From the NCBI GenBank assembly GCA_001898965.1, contig MKVW01000003.1:165373-229372 (forward strand): a stretch of DNA of 64,000 bases. Reading direction: 5' to 3'. The notes below the pieces were generated by a model, which saw only the letters and a list, made by a program, of their open reading frames with translations, had not been told where the DNA came from and made no database searches. A program made the translations under genes and the position numbers. Each line of letters opens with the position of its first letter. The stretch's first letter is position 1. Source of the stretch: Rhizobiales bacterium 62-17 (GTDB lineage: Bacteria; Pseudomonadota; Alphaproteobacteria; Rhizobiales; Beijerinckiaceae). Of this stretch, positions 1 to 8,968 are shown piece by piece.

Positions 1-723
1 CCGATCGCGCAGCGCCTGCCGGCTCTCGTCGGTAACGTCCGCGTCGACCAGTCGTGGGGTTCCGCGATGTTGTCGGGTGTCGTGCTCGAAAACACGGCGA
101 CCTTCGGCAATGCCAACCTCGCGGTTGTCGGCAATGCCGGTCCGCTCGTGCGCAGCACCGGCTGGGCGGTTAGCGGTGGCCTGAAGGTCAACCTGCCGAT
201 GATCGCTGCTGGCGACAGCATTCAGGTTTGGGCTGGCTATGGCGTCGGCGCTCTCGACTATGTCGTCGGCCCGGGCATGAACGCTGGTTCGACCGCGACC
301 ACGGGTAACTTCCTCGGCGGCTTCCTGCGTTCGGACCGCAACGTCACGCTGTTCTGCGTGAACGCGGCCTGCTCGATCGGTGGTTCGGAACAGACGAAGG
401 CTTGGTCGATCGCCGGCATCTTGACCCACTATTGGACCCCGTCGCTACGTTCGAACCTGTTGGCTTCTTACGCGCGCGTCATGCCGGGCAACGTCACCCG
501 CAACACGGCTTGGGCCAATGGCGGTCTGTCGAATGCCACGGCTTGGAACGTCATGGGCGACATCATCTGGTCGCCGGTGCGTAACTTCGACATCGGTCTG
601 GAACTCTCCTACGCCCGTCTGAACCAGAGCCTGCCTCTGTCGGTTCCGGCTGGTCTCGGCGTTCTCGCCAATGTCAACCCGAGCAACTGGACGGGTCGCG
701 TTCGCGTCGAGCGCACCTTCTAA
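1..723 (+). CDS. Outer-membrane porin, Rhizobiales porin family, 3' part
   Basis: The reading frame is open from base 1 and ends at TAA 721-723, so the N-terminus lies outside the window; the first in-window ATG (67) is internal. The visible 240 residues are alternating polar and aromatic beta-strand stretches rich in Gly, Asn, Ser and Val, with one Cys pair near the middle (FCVNAACSIGG). The protein ends RVRVERTF; a C-terminal Phe is the usual sorting signal of outer-membrane barrels. This fits the C-terminal half of a porin of the Porin_2 type, which lets small hydrophilic solutes through the outer membrane. Two hairpins follow, the second a good intrinsic terminator. Confidence 0.85.
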   Translation, partial: PIAQRLPALVGNVRVDQSWGSAMLSGVVLENTATFGNANLAVVGNAGPLVRSTGWAVSGGLKVNLPMIAAGDSIQVWAGYGVGALDYVVGPGMNAGSTATTGNFLGGFLRSDRNVTLFCVNAACSIGGSEQTKAWSIAGILTHYWTPSLRSNLLASYARVMPGNVTRNTAWANGGLSNATAWNVMGDIIWSPVRNFDIGLELSYARLNQSLPLSVPAGLGVLANVNPSNWTGRVRVERTF

Positions 724-736
724 TCGACAAGAGTTT

Positions 737-763
737 CGGCCGGGGGGCGCAATACCCCGGCCG
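737..763 (+). terminator. GC-rich hairpin after porin
   Basis: Perfect 9-bp stem (CGGCCGGGG at 737-745, CCCCGGCCG at 755-763) with a 9-nt loop, 13 nt after the porin stop. No T-run follows, so it may stabilise the mRNA 3' end rather than terminate on its own. Confidence 0.5.
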
Positions 764-875
764 GACACACCGCACCTTGTGAACCTGGGCAAACCAGTGA
801 GATTGAAATTGGCCTCCGTTTCAATCCGCTCCCTCTGAGCAATAGATCTGGGACTACTAGGATCGAGCGGATCTC

Positions 876-904
876 AAGCCCCGGCATTTGGCCGGGGCTT
901 TTTC
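876..904 (+). terminator. Intrinsic terminator after porin
   Basis: Perfect 10-bp stem AAGCCCCGGC (876-885) / GCCGGGGCTT (891-900), loop ATTTG, then a T-run to 903. It separates the porin transcript from the phosphatase gene at 954. Confidence 0.85.
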
Positions 905-921
905 ATATATGCTGTTCACGG

Positions 922-936
922 GGCGAAATATTCGCC
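922..936. promoter_or_regulatory. Short palindrome upstream of phosphatase
   Basis: GGCGAA-ATA-TTCGCC is a perfect 6-bp inverted repeat between the terminator and the start codon at 954. It could be an operator or a small hairpin in the leader; no regulator is implied by the sequence. Confidence 0.25.
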
Positions 937-953
937 GAGTGATGCGAGCGTGA

Positions 954-1277
954 ATGAAGAACGTCTTGTTTGTTTGCAGCCAGAACCGACTGCGTAGCCC
1001 TACGGCCGAGCAGGTGTTCGCGAATTATCCAAACATCGAAGTGGCGTCAGCCGGCACCAACAATGATGCCGAGACGCCTTTGGATGCCGAATTGGTGCGC
1101 TGGGCCGATATCATCTTCGTCATGGAGAAGGCGCATCGCAGCAAACTCCAACGCCGCTTTAAAGCCGATCTGAATCGGGCGCGGGTCATTTGCTTGGATA
1201 TCCCTGACGACTACGCCTACATGGATCCAAGGCTGGTGCGGATTTTGGAAGAGAAGGTGCCGCGCTTCCTCAAGTAG
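954..1277 (+). CDS. Low-molecular-weight protein-tyrosine-phosphatase-like protein
   Basis: 107-residue protein with the LMW-PTP loop near the N-terminus (VCSQNRLRSPTA; Cys8-X5-Arg14 followed by Ser-Pro-Thr), then SAGT, FVMEKAHR and a C-terminal YMDP segment carrying the candidate general acid Asp. The family hydrolyses phosphotyrosine through a Cys-phosphate intermediate. Typical LMW-PTPs are about 150 residues; this belongs to a shorter proteobacterial subgroup that keeps the catalytic loop but lacks much of the usual C-terminal half. Its substrate is unknown. It is convergent with the glycosylase gene, 6 bp away. The start is the first ATG after the terminator; the ribosome site is weak. 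Confidence 0.82.
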   Translation: MKNVLFVCSQNRLRSPTAEQVFANYPNIEVASAGTNNDAETPLDAELVRWADIIFVMEKAHRSKLQRRFKADLNRARVICLDIPDDYAYMDPRLVRILEEKVPRFLK

Positions 1278-1283
1278 TCTCTA

Positions 1284-1952
1284 TCAGACCAGGGCGGTAC
1301 GCACGGCGGCGAAAACCTGCTGAAACATCTTCGGTGTCAGCACACCCGTATTCGTGTTGTAGCGCGAGCAATGATAGCTGTCGTAGAGACGCACGCTGCG
1401 TCCGTTCGCCAATCGCAAGTCGTGCTGCGCGCCGTGGCCAAAGGGATGCGCCGACAGTTTGGCGCCGACCGCGCGCAACAAGCTTTCATGGGCAATGCGG
1501 CCGAGCGCGACGACGGCTTCGAGACGGTCGTCATCAGCGATGGTGGTGTTAAGAAAACGCCGGCAGGTGTTGATCTCGGCCGGTGTCGGCTTGTTCTGCG
1601 GCGGGACGCATCGCACCGCATTGGTGATCCGGCAGTCGATGAGCTTCAAACTATCGTCGGGGCGTTGTTCGTAGACGCCCTCGGCGAAGCCGTAGTCGCA
1701 CAGCGTGGCGTAAAGCAAATCGCCCGCATAGTCGCCGGTGAAGGGGCGGCCCGTGCGGTTGGCGCCGCGCAGGCCTGGGGCCAGGCCGACGATCAGGAGC
1801 CGTGCATCGGCGGGGCCGAAACTTGGCACCGGCGCGTTGTGCCACAGGGGCTCCTTCGCCCGCGCGTCCAGGCGAAATTCCATCAGCCGCGGGCACAGCG
1901 GACAATCCCGCCCGGGGCCGGTGCTTGAGGCCGCAGCCGCCGCTCTCGCCAT
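1284..1952 (-). CDS. Family 5 uracil-DNA glycosylase (UDGb-like)
   Basis: 222 residues. Cys17-X2-Cys20 near the N-terminus plus Cys115 and Cys130 (C-X14-C) match the four ligands of the [4Fe-4S] cluster in family 4/5 glycosylases. The active-site loop GLAPGLRGANRTGRPFTGD (about 56-74) is the family-5 form, with no catalytic Asp or Asn where families 1 and 4 have one. A C-terminal YHCSRYNTNTG stretch is the leucine-loop region. The enzyme is expected to remove uracil, and in characterised relatives also hypoxanthine and other deaminated bases, from DNA. It lies 9 bp after the NYN gene on the same strand, so the two are probably cotranscribed. Confidence 0.88.
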   Translation of the reverse strand: MARAAAAASSTGPGRDCPLCPRLMEFRLDARAKEPLWHNAPVPSFGPADARLLIVGLAPGLRGANRTGRPFTGDYAGDLLYATLCDYGFAEGVYEQRPDDSLKLIDCRITNAVRCVPPQNKPTPAEINTCRRFLNTTIADDDRLEAVVALGRIAHESLLRAVGAKLSAHPFGHGAQHDLRLANGRSVRLYDSYHCSRYNTNTGVLTPKMFQQVFAAVRTALV

Positions 1953-1961
1953 GACAGACGA

Positions 1962-2570
1962 TCAGTTGTCGGGATCGTCCAGCGGATGGCTCGCTGGGCC
2001 GACCGGCATCGGCCGACGCTCACCCATCGGCCGCTGCGGGCGCTCGGCCTGTTCGCGGCCCACTTTCTGGGCGAGGGAGAGGAGATCGATGAATTCGTCG
2101 GCCTGACGACGCAACTCATCCGCCACCATCGGGGGGTGGGTGGTCACGGTGGACACCACCGAGACACGCACGCCGCGGCGCTGGACGGCCTCGACCAGGG
2201 AGCGGAAATCGCCGTCGCCGGAAAACAGGATCATGTGATCGATGAAGCCGGCCATTTCCATGGCGTCGACAGCGAGCTCGATGTCCATGTTGCCCTTGAC
2301 CTTGCGGCGGCCAAGGGAATCGACGAATTCCTTCGTCGGTTTGGTGACGACCGAAAAGCCGTTGTAATCGAGCCAGTCGATGAGCGGGCGGATCGAGGAA
2401 TATTCCTGATCCTCGACCAGGGCGGTGTAATAAAACGCGCGGATCAACCGGCCGCGCGTTTGAAATTCTTTCAGCAACTTCTTGTAATCGATATCGAAGC
2501 CGAGTGTTTTCGCGGTCGCGTAGAGATTTGCGCCATCAATGAATAGTGCAATCCGTTCGTCGTTTGCCAT
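1962..2570 (-). CDS. NYN (LabA/DUF88) domain putative ribonuclease
   Basis: 202 residues; a PIN-like NYN domain fills about 5-165. Acidic metal-site residues are visible in FIDGANLY (Asp12, Asn15), in GNMDIELAVDAM and in SGDGDF. The C-terminal 35 residues are Pro/Arg-rich and probably disordered. NYN proteins are predicted, and in some cases shown, to be metal-dependent RNases; the target here is unknown. It starts a two-gene minus-strand unit with the uracil-DNA glycosylase, divergent from rpoZ across 437 bp. A NYN gene next to rpoZ/rsh is common in Rhizobiales. Confidence 0.85.
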   Translation of the reverse strand: MANDERIALFIDGANLYATAKTLGFDIDYKKLLKEFQTRGRLIRAFYYTALVEDQEYSSIRPLIDWLDYNGFSVVTKPTKEFVDSLGRRKVKGNMDIELAVDAMEMAGFIDHMILFSGDGDFRSLVEAVQRRGVRVSVVSTVTTHPPMVADELRRQADEFIDLLSLAQKVGREQAERPQRPMGERRPMPVGPASHPLDDPDN

Positions 2571-3007
2571 CGTACTATATCCGCATTTCTCGGAATTATC
2601 GAGTAGTTACAGTTACTTAAAAACTTTGGACAGGCGTAAAACACTCGCCTGCAAACATTCGCAGCCAACGTGCAATATGCGGCCTGTGAGACTGCATACA
2701 CGACATTCGCGGCAATATTTTGCGTCGTATTGGAAGGTATCCTGCCGAGCCGCTTATCCCCATACCATTTGCCGGCACGCCGTAAATTTGTATGTTATTG
2801 GCCGCGCGGGTAAATTTCCAACCGACTCCGATGGGCAAGATAATTGCCGCCATGATTACTGCAAGAGAAAATTGATCGCGCCGGTCAAATTTACTCAAGC
2901 TTTACGAGAGTACCTCGGCGCTTTAGGGTTGCTTTCGCGGCGCCCAACGTGTACCCGAACCGGAATCTCAGCATTTTTGGCGTTCGTTCGCCCGTTTGGA
3001 GGCTCTC
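2571..3007. other. 437-bp intergenic region before rpoZ
   Basis: No convincing gene. The region is more AT-rich than its neighbours and should hold divergent promoters for the NYN gene and rpoZ. A minus-strand open frame (2617-2898) begins with TTG, lacks a ribosome site and resembles nothing known to me. GGAGG at 2998-3002, 5 nt before ATG 3008, is the rpoZ ribosome site. I looked for the two-piece tmRNA gene that can occur in alphaproteobacteria and found no tag-peptide reading or CCA-ended acceptor. Confidence 0.6.
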
Positions 3008-3397
3008 ATGGCCCGCGTCACCGTCGAAGATTGTATCGACAAGGTTGAAAACCGCTTTGACCTGGTGCTCGTCGCCAGCCATCGCGCCCGCATGATCGCA
3101 TCTGGCCAGCCGATCACCGTTGATCGCGATCGCGATAAAAACCCGGTCGTGGCGCTGCGCGAAATCGCCGATGGCACGCTGCAGCCCGACGATCTCCGGG
3201 AGGATCTGATTCACTCGCTGCAGAAGCATGTCGAGGTGGACGAGCCGGAGGCCGAAGTGGTGCCGGCGCTGGCGCCCGCCGGCGAGCAGAGCGATGCGGC
3301 TGGCGACGTCCAGTTCGACCGCATGACCGAAGAAGACCTCTTGCGCGGCCTCGAAGGCCTGGTGCCGCCGGCCGAGACCGAAGAAGACGCCGAATAA
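3008..3397 (+). CDS. rpoZ: RNA polymerase omega subunit
   Basis: 129 residues beginning [17 protein letters not shown], the conserved omega N-terminus, followed by [14 protein letters not shown] and the [12 protein letters not shown] helix. Omega binds the beta' subunit, helps assemble RNA polymerase and forms part of a ppGpp site in enterobacteria. Residues 75-129 form an acidic Glu/Asp-rich tail seen in alphaproteobacterial omegas, hence longer than the 91 residues of E. coli. The ATG at 3008 is chosen over an in-frame ATG 12 bp upstream because GGAGG lies 5 nt before it. It is followed by the (p)ppGpp enzyme, as in many proteobacteria. Confidence 0.96.
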   Translation: MARVTVEDCIDKVENRFDLVLVASHRARMIASGQPITVDRDRDKNPVVALREIADGTLQPDDLREDLIHSLQKHVEVDEPEAEVVPALAPAGEQSDAAGDVQFDRMTEEDLLRGLEGLVPPAETEEDAE

Positions 3398-3516
3398 GCG
3401 TTTTTTCATCGGCTTACGCTGCGCCAAGGCCGTGTTTGGCTTGCCAGCACCGGCAAATGCCCCGATATGTGGTTCAGGCGCGCCTGTGAGCGCGTCTGAC
3501 TGCTGGCTCGATACCA

Positions 3517-5703
3517 ATGATGAGGCAATACGAACTCGTCGACCGGGTGCGGAAGTATAATCCGCAAGCCGACGAGGATCTGCTTAACCGGGCATATGTC
3601 TATGCGATGAAGGCGCATGGTGCGCAGAAGCGCGCGTCCGGCGATCCCTATTTCTCGCATCCGCTCGAAGTTGCCGCCATTCTGACGGGCCTGCGCCTGG
3701 ACGATGCGACCATTGTCGCGGCGGTTCTGCACGACACTATCGAAGACACAGCCTCGACGCGCGAAGAGATCGATCAGATTTTCGGCGAGGAGATCGGTCG
3801 GCTCGTCGATGGCCTGACCAAGCTGAAGCGTCTCGATCTGGTTTCCAAACAGGCGGAGCAGGCGGAGAATTTCCGCCGCATGTTGCTGGCAGTGGCCGAC
3901 GACATTCGCGTGCTGTTGGTGAAATTGGCTGATCGCCTGCACAACATGCGCACGTTGCAATACGTGCCGCCGGACAAGCGTCGACGCATTGCCCAGGAGA
4001 CGCTCGACATCTATGCGCCGCTTGCCGGCCGCATGGGTATGCAGGCGATGCGCGACGAGTTGGAGAATCTGTCGTTTCGCACCTTGATGCCGGAAGCCGC
4101 CGCCATGATCGACGAGCGGCTTGATGTGCTCAGGCGTTCGAACGGCGAACTGATCAAGCGCATTGAGAAGGAACTCTCCGACGCGCTGAGTGATCGCGGC
4201 ATCACGGCGGAAGTGAAGGGGCGCGAGAAGACGCCTTATTCGATCTGGCGCAAGATGGAGCGCAAGTCGATCGGCTTCGAACAATTGTCGGATATTTTCG
4301 GCTTCCGCGTCATGGTGCCGACGATCGAGGATTGTTACCGCGTCATCGGCGTCGTGCATACGCGCTGGCCAAATGTGCCTGGGCGTTTCAAGGACTATAT
4401 CTCGACGCCCAAGCAGAACGATTATCGTTCGATCCACACCACCGTGGTCGGCCCCGGCAGCCAGCGTGTCGAGCTGCAAGTGCGCACACGCGAGATGAAC
4501 GAAGTCGCCGACAACGGCATCGCCGCGCATGCGCTCTACAAGGACGGCCACACGGTCGATACCGAGCGGCTGTCGAGCGAAAGCCGCGCTTACTTGTGGC
4601 TGCGGCGCACCATCGATGCGCTCAACCAGGGTGACACGCCGGAAGACTTTCTTGAGCATACCAAGCTCGAACTGTTCCACGACCAGGTGTTCTGCTTCTC
4701 GCCGAAAGGCCGATTGATCGCGCTGCCGCGCGGCGCGACGCCGATCGACTTCGCCTATGCTGTTCATACCGACGTCGGCAACCATGCGGTGGGGGCACGC
4801 ATCAACGGCCATATCGCGCCGCTGCTGTCGGAATTGCAGAACGGCGACGAAGTACAGATCGTGACGGCGGAAGGGCAGACGCCGCCGCCGGCCTGGGAGT
4901 CGCTTGTTGTCACCGGCAAAGCGCGCGCCGCCATTCGTCGCGCCACGCGCGATGCGGTGCGTGAGCAATATTCAGGTCTCGGCCGCCAGATCGTCACCCG
5001 CGCTTTCGAGCGCAGTGGCAAGACCTATTCGGACGATCGTCTCAAGGCGGCGCTGCCGCGGCTGGCGCGCCAGAGCGTCGAGGACGTTCTGGCGGCGGTC
5101 GGCCGTGGCGAGATGTATTCCGGCGATGTGGTGAAAGCGGTCTATCCAGACATCGCGCTCGATCGTCCGGCGGCCCGCAGCACCAAGTCGGCGAAAACCA
5201 AGAAGGCGGCCAATGGTGCGACGCCGGCCGCCGCTTCGGTCGAGTCGGCGACGGGCATTCCCATCCGTGGTCTGCGTGGTGATCTGCCGGTGAGTTTCGC
5301 GCCCAATGGCGGCGCGGTGCCGGGCGATCGCATCGTCGGCATTCTGACGCCGGGCGAGGGGGTCGTCATCTACCCGATCCAATCGCCGGCGCTGACCCAG
5401 TTCGACGACCAGCCGGAACGCTGGCTCGACGTGCGCTGGGATGTGGAGAGTGCTTCGGGCAGCCTGTTCCCCGTCCGCCTCCTTGTTTCGGTCCTCAATG
5501 AACCAGGAGCGCTCGGTAATGTCGCCACAGTCATTGGCGAAACTGGCGCCAACATCGATTCCGTCGACATCGCCAAACATTCCGACGATGTGCGGGATCT
5601 GATGCTGGATATCGAAGTGCACGACCTGAAACATCTCAATGCGCTGATCGCGCAATTGAAAGCTCAGACCGTCGTCTCGCGCGTCGAGCGGGTGAATGGC
5701 TGA
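3517..5703 (+). CDS. rsh: Bifunctional (p)ppGpp synthetase/hydrolase, RelA/SpoT family
   Basis: 728 residues with the full long-RSH layout: HD hydrolase domain (about 25-180; His48 and His72-Asp73 visible in FSHP and LHDTIEDT), synthetase domain (about 230-340, with YSIWRKMERK and NDYRSIHTTV), TGS domain (about 385-450, VFCFSPKGRLIALPRGATPIDFAY), helical region, and C-terminal ACT domain (about 650-725). The HD motif HDxxED is intact, so both making and breaking (p)ppGpp are expected. Alphaproteobacteria usually have a single such enzyme for the stringent response. The stop codon overlaps the next start by one base (TGATG), implying translational coupling to the ABC exporter. Confidence 0.95.
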   Translation: MMRQYELVDRVRKYNPQADEDLLNRAYVYAMKAHGAQKRASGDPYFSHPLEVAAILTGLRLDDATIVAAVLHDTIEDTASTREEIDQIFGEEIGRLVDGLTKLKRLDLVSKQAEQAENFRRMLLAVADDIRVLLVKLADRLHNMRTLQYVPPDKRRRIAQETLDIYAPLAGRMGMQAMRDELENLSFRTLMPEAAAMIDERLDVLRRSNGELIKRIEKELSDALSDRGITAEVKGREKTPYSIWRKMERKSIGFEQLSDIFGFRVMVPTIEDCYRVIGVVHTRWPNVPGRFKDYISTPKQNDYRSIHTTVVGPGSQRVELQVRTREMNEVADNGIAAHALYKDGHTVDTERLSSESRAYLWLRRTIDALNQGDTPEDFLEHTKLELFHDQVFCFSPKGRLIALPRGATPIDFAYAVHTDVGNHAVGARINGHIAPLLSELQNGDEVQIVTAEGQTPPPAWESLVVTGKARAAIRRATRDAVREQYSGLGRQIVTRAFERSGKTYSDDRLKAALPRLARQSVEDVLAAVGRGEMYSGDVVKAVYPDIALDRPAARSTKSAKTKKAANGATPAAASVESATGIPIRGLRGDLPVSFAPNGGAVPGDRIVGILTPGEGVVIYPIQSPALTQFDDQPERWLDVRWDVESASGSLFPVRLLVSVLNEPGALGNVATVIGETGANIDSVDIAKHSDDVRDLMLDIEVHDLKHLNALIAQLKAQTVVSRVERVNG

Positions 5704-7517
5704 TGAGCGCGAACGAGGACGAAGCGGAGGCGCCAGCGCCGACGCGCGCGTCCTATCGGCGCGTCCTCACGTTCGTCACCCACTACTGGCTGCGCTGGCC
5801 GGGGCTTCTCGCCGGCATTCTCGCGGCGCGTATCGGCTCGACCCTCGTTGACGTGAGCGTGCCGCTGGCATCGGGCCATCTGGTCGATGCCATTGCGTCA
5901 GGCACACGCGATAATCCGGCTCCCGTCGTGCACGCGCTGATGATCTTCATCGGGCTTGGTGCGCTGTTCGCCTTGTCGCGGCAAATTGTCGGTTTTCTAC
6001 TTAATCGGCTGAGCGCCCGTTCGATCACCGCGATCGGCCGCGATGCCTTCGCCAAGGTGCAGCGTTTTTCGTCGGAATGGCACGCCAATTCCTTCGCCGG
6101 CTCCACGGTGCGCAAGATCACCCGTGGCATGAGTGCTTACGATACGTTCACTGACACCATCATCTTCGGTCTGCTGCCGGCGCTGATCGTCATGCTCGGC
6201 GTCACCGCTGTCTTTACATGGCGCTGGCCGATCCTTGGCCTGATCCTCGCCGCTTCCATCGTGATCTTTCTGACGGTCGTCATCGCCATCTCGCTCGTCT
6301 ATGTACAGCCGGCCAATGTGGCGGCGCGCGAATGGGATTCGCGCATGAGCGGCGCCTTGGCGGATTCGATCACCTCGAACCAGGCGGTGAAGACCTTCGC
6401 CGCCGAAGCACGCGAGGATAAGCTCTTCGCCGATGTCGCGGGCAATTGGGAATGGCGGGCCATCCGGTCCTGGGATCGCGGCGTCGTCAGCGGTGTCGTG
6501 CAATCGATCCTGCTGGTGCTCCTGCAAATCGCCATCCTCAGCACCGGCCTGAAATTATGGATCGACGGCCAGGCAACGCCCGGCGACATCACGACGCTGA
6601 TCACCACCCAAATCCTTCTCAACGGCTATCTCAGAGACATCGGCCAGCATGTGCGCACCATTCAGCGCAACGTCAACGATATGGACGACGTGTTGGAGTT
6701 TCGCGAGACGGACGCGCAGATCGCCGATCGGCCGGATGCCAAGCCGCTTGTCATCACGCGCGGCAAGGTCGAATTCGATCATGTTACCTTCGCTTATGCG
6801 GGCGCCGGCCGCGCCATATTCCGCGATCTGTCGGTGGTCATCGAGCCGGGCCAGCGCGTCGGTCTCGTCGGCCACTCGGGCGCGGGCAAGTCGACGTTCG
6901 TCAAACTGGTGCAACGTCTCTACGATCTGCAAAGCGGTCACATTCTCATCGACGGCCAGGATGTTGCGGACGTGACGCAGGAATCATTGCGCGCCGGCAT
7001 TGGTCTGGTGCCGCAGGAGCCGCTGCTGTTTCACCGCTCGCTGGCGACCAATATCGCCTATGGCCGTCCGCAGGCGAGCCGGGGCGAGATCGAGCAGGCG
7101 GCCAAGCTGGCCCATGTCGATCGTTTCGTCGGCGGGTTGCCGAACGGCTACGAAACCCTGGTCGGCGAACGCGGCATCAAATTGTCCGGTGGCGAACGGC
7201 AGCGGGTCGCCATCGCCCGCGCCATCCTGGCGGCCACGCCGGTGCTCATTCTCGACGAGGCAACATCGAGCCTGGACTCGGTGTCGGAACTCTATATCCG
7301 TGAAGCCATCGACCGGCTGTCGAAGGGGCGGACCACTCTGGTGATCGCCCATCGGCTGTCGACCATTCAGCGTATGGACCGCATCCTGGTTTTCGACGAG
7401 GGAAAAATCGTGGAAGATGGGACGCATGCGGAGCTAATGGCTCGGCCTGATGGCATCTACCGGCAATTGCTGGAGACGCAGATGCGTTCGGGCGAGATCG
7501 CGGCGGCGGCGGAATAG
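5703..7517 (+). CDS. ABC exporter, fused permease and ATPase
   Basis: 604 residues: a six-helix transmembrane domain (about 25-330) and a C-terminal nucleotide-binding domain (about 350-590) with Walker [10 protein letters not shown], signature LSGGERQR, Walker [13 protein letters not shown] and the switch His in IAHRLST. This is a half-transporter of the type I exporter class (MsbA/HlyB-like) and should work as a homodimer in the inner membrane, exporting a lipid or hydrophobic compound; the substrate cannot be told. Its ATG shares one base with the rsh stop, and pdxJ follows 11 bp later, so it sits inside the housekeeping operon. Confidence 0.9.
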   Translation: MSANEDEAEAPAPTRASYRRVLTFVTHYWLRWPGLLAGILAARIGSTLVDVSVPLASGHLVDAIASGTRDNPAPVVHALMIFIGLGALFALSRQIVGFLLNRLSARSITAIGRDAFAKVQRFSSEWHANSFAGSTVRKITRGMSAYDTFTDTIIFGLLPALIVMLGVTAVFTWRWPILGLILAASIVIFLTVVIAISLVYVQPANVAAREWDSRMSGALADSITSNQAVKTFAAEAREDKLFADVAGNWEWRAIRSWDRGVVSGVVQSILLVLLQIAILSTGLKLWIDGQATPGDITTLITTQILLNGYLRDIGQHVRTIQRNVNDMDDVLEFRETDAQIADRPDAKPLVITRGKVEFDHVTFAYAGAGRAIFRDLSVVIEPGQRVGLVGHSGAGKSTFVKLVQRLYDLQSGHILIDGQDVADVTQESLRAGIGLVPQEPLLFHRSLATNIAYGRPQASRGEIEQAAKLAHVDRFVGGLPNGYETLVGERGIKLSGGERQRVAIARAILAATPVLILDEATSSLDSVSELYIREAIDRLSKGRTTLVIAHRLSTIQRMDRILVFDEGKIVEDGTHAELMARPDGIYRQLLETQMRSGEIAAAAE

Positions 7518-7528
7518 ACGAGGGCGTG

Positions 7529-8287
7529 ATGGCGCAAGTGCGGCTAGGAGTGAACATTGATCACGTGGCGACGGTGCGCAATGCGCGGGGCGGGGCCTTG
7601 CCCGATCCGGTGCGCGCCGCCTTGATCGCCATTGCCGCTGGCGCCGACGGCATCACCGCGCATCTGCGCGAAGACCGGCGGCATATCCGCGACGAGGACA
7701 TGGCGCGGTTGAAGCGCGAAATCTCGAAACCGCTGAATTTCGAAATGGCGGCGACCGACGACATGGTGGCGATCGCGCTGGCGACGCGTCCGCATGCGTC
7801 TTGCCTGGTGCCGGAGAAGCGCAGCGAACGCACGACGGAAGGCGGCCTCGACGTGGTCGGCGGCCATGATCACCTCAAGATCGTCACGACCGAGTTGAAA
7901 CGGGCCGGCATTCGCGTGTCGCTGTTCATCGAGCCATCGCGCGAGGCGCTAGAAGCCTCGCATTCGATCGGCGCGCCGGTGATTGAATTGCATACGGGCG
8001 CCTGGTGCGATGCGCTGGCGCATGGCGAGACCGAGCGGGCCGCCGCCGAATTCGAACGTATCCGCACGGCGGCTGCTTTCACGCGCGAACTCGGCATCGA
8101 ATGCCATGCCGGCCACGGCCTCGATTTCGACACCGCTCGCACGATCTCGGCGCTGCCGGAGATCGTCGAACTCAACATCGGCCATTTCCTCATCGGCGAG
8201 GCGATTTTCGTGGGCCTGGCCGCCGCCATCGCGCAGATGCGCAAGGCGATGCAGGACGGCCGCGCCGCGGGCGAGACCAAGATATGA
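7529..8287 (+). CDS. pdxJ: Pyridoxine 5'-phosphate synthase
   Basis: 252 residues, a TIM barrel with the PdxJ signatures [17 protein letters not shown] (phosphate and substrate site at the N-terminus), [22 protein letters not shown] and the C-terminal [12 protein letters not shown] / [11 protein letters not shown] segments. The enzyme joins 1-deoxyxylulose 5-phosphate and 3-amino-2-oxopropyl phosphate to pyridoxine 5'-phosphate, the last ring-forming step of DXP-dependent vitamin B6 synthesis. ATG 7529 is preferred over GTG 7526 because GAGGG (7520-7524) is then 4 nt away rather than 1. It overlaps acpS by 4 bp, the usual pdxJ-acpS pairing. Confidence 0.97.
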   Translation: MAQVRLGVNIDHVATVRNARGGALPDPVRAALIAIAAGADGITAHLREDRRHIRDEDMARLKREISKPLNFEMAATDDMVAIALATRPHASCLVPEKRSERTTEGGLDVVGGHDHLKIVTTELKRAGIRVSLFIEPSREALEASHSIGAPVIELHTGAWCDALAHGETERAAAEFERIRTAAAFTRELGIECHAGHGLDFDTARTISALPEIVELNIGHFLIGEAIFVGLAAAIAQMRKAMQDGRAAGETKI

Positions 8288-8682
8288 TTCTGGGCATCGG
8301 CTCCGACCTCGTCGACATCCGGCGTATCGAGGATACCCTCGAGCGGTTTGGCGAGCGGTTCACGCAACGCTGCTTCACCGATATCGAGCGGGCCCGTTCC
8401 GACAAGCGGGCGGAGCGGGCGGCTTCCTATGCCAAGCGCTTCGCCGCCAAGGAGGCCTGCGCCAAGGCTCTGGGCACCGGCATCCGTATGGGCATCGCCT
8501 GGAAGGACATGGGGGTGGTCAACATGCCGGGCGGGCGGCCGACCATGGTCCTAGCCGGCAAGTCTGCCATGCGTTTGCAGGAGCTGACCCCGATCGGCCA
8601 GACGGCGCTGATCCACGTGACGATCACCGACGATTACCCCTATGCCCAAGCTTTCGTGGTGATCGAGGCCTTCCGGCCTTGA
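8284..8682 (+). CDS. acpS: Holo-[acyl-carrier-protein] synthase
   Basis: 132 residues beginning [16 protein letters not shown], with the AcpS motif [17 protein letters not shown]. The Asp in GSDLVDI and the Glu in AKEA bind Mg2+. The enzyme moves 4'-phosphopantetheine from CoA to the serine of apo-ACP, activating it for fatty-acid synthesis; it works as a trimer in the cytoplasm. The start overlaps the pdxJ stop (ATGA), so the pair is translationally coupled. After it come 286 bp with no recognisable gene before lepB, which probably contain the lepB-rnc-era promoter. Confidence 0.96.
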   Translation: MILGIGSDLVDIRRIEDTLERFGERFTQRCFTDIERARSDKRAERAASYAKRFAAKEACAKALGTGIRMGIAWKDMGVVNMPGGRPTMVLAGKSAMRLQELTPIGQTALIHVTITDDYPYAQAFVVIEAFRP

Positions 8683-8968
8683 GAATCACCCGTGGAATCA
8701 GGTGGCGGCGGTTTATTTCGGTCGTGTGGGGTGTCGCGGATGAGGCCCCCCGGGCGGCTCTCCCACTGTTTCCGGGCCTTTCCATCGCGCCCTACAAGAG
8801 CCTGATTTTGGGATCAAATCGCCGTGCATTCGCGGGCGATATCGGGGATTTTGCCAAGGATGAGCCTTGGCGTACCCGGGTTCCAGGACTATACGGACGG
8901 ATGGTTGGCCGTCCGCTCGTGCTCGGCACAACAGCCCGCGTCAGCGGCGCGAACAGACGGATAGCGGC

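Noticed and set aside
2617-2898. 93-codon minus-strand open frame with one hydrophobic helix in the rpoZ upstream region
   Set aside because: Starts with TTG without a ribosome site, no family resemblance, and lies where promoters are expected. A start at an internal ATG (2853) is possible, but there is nothing positive to support it.
2571-3007. Possible two-piece tmRNA gene between the NYN gene and rpoZ
   Set aside because: No ANDNY-like tag reading, no tRNA-like acceptor and no conserved CCA were found on either strand.
3406-4968. 520-codon minus-strand open frame opposite rsh
   Set aside because: Shadow of the rsh codon pattern; no ribosome site or recognisable motif.
8683-8968. Possible gene between acpS and lepB
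   Set aside because: Open frames here continue out of pdxJ/acpS reading shadows; none has a start with a ribosome site or a known domain.
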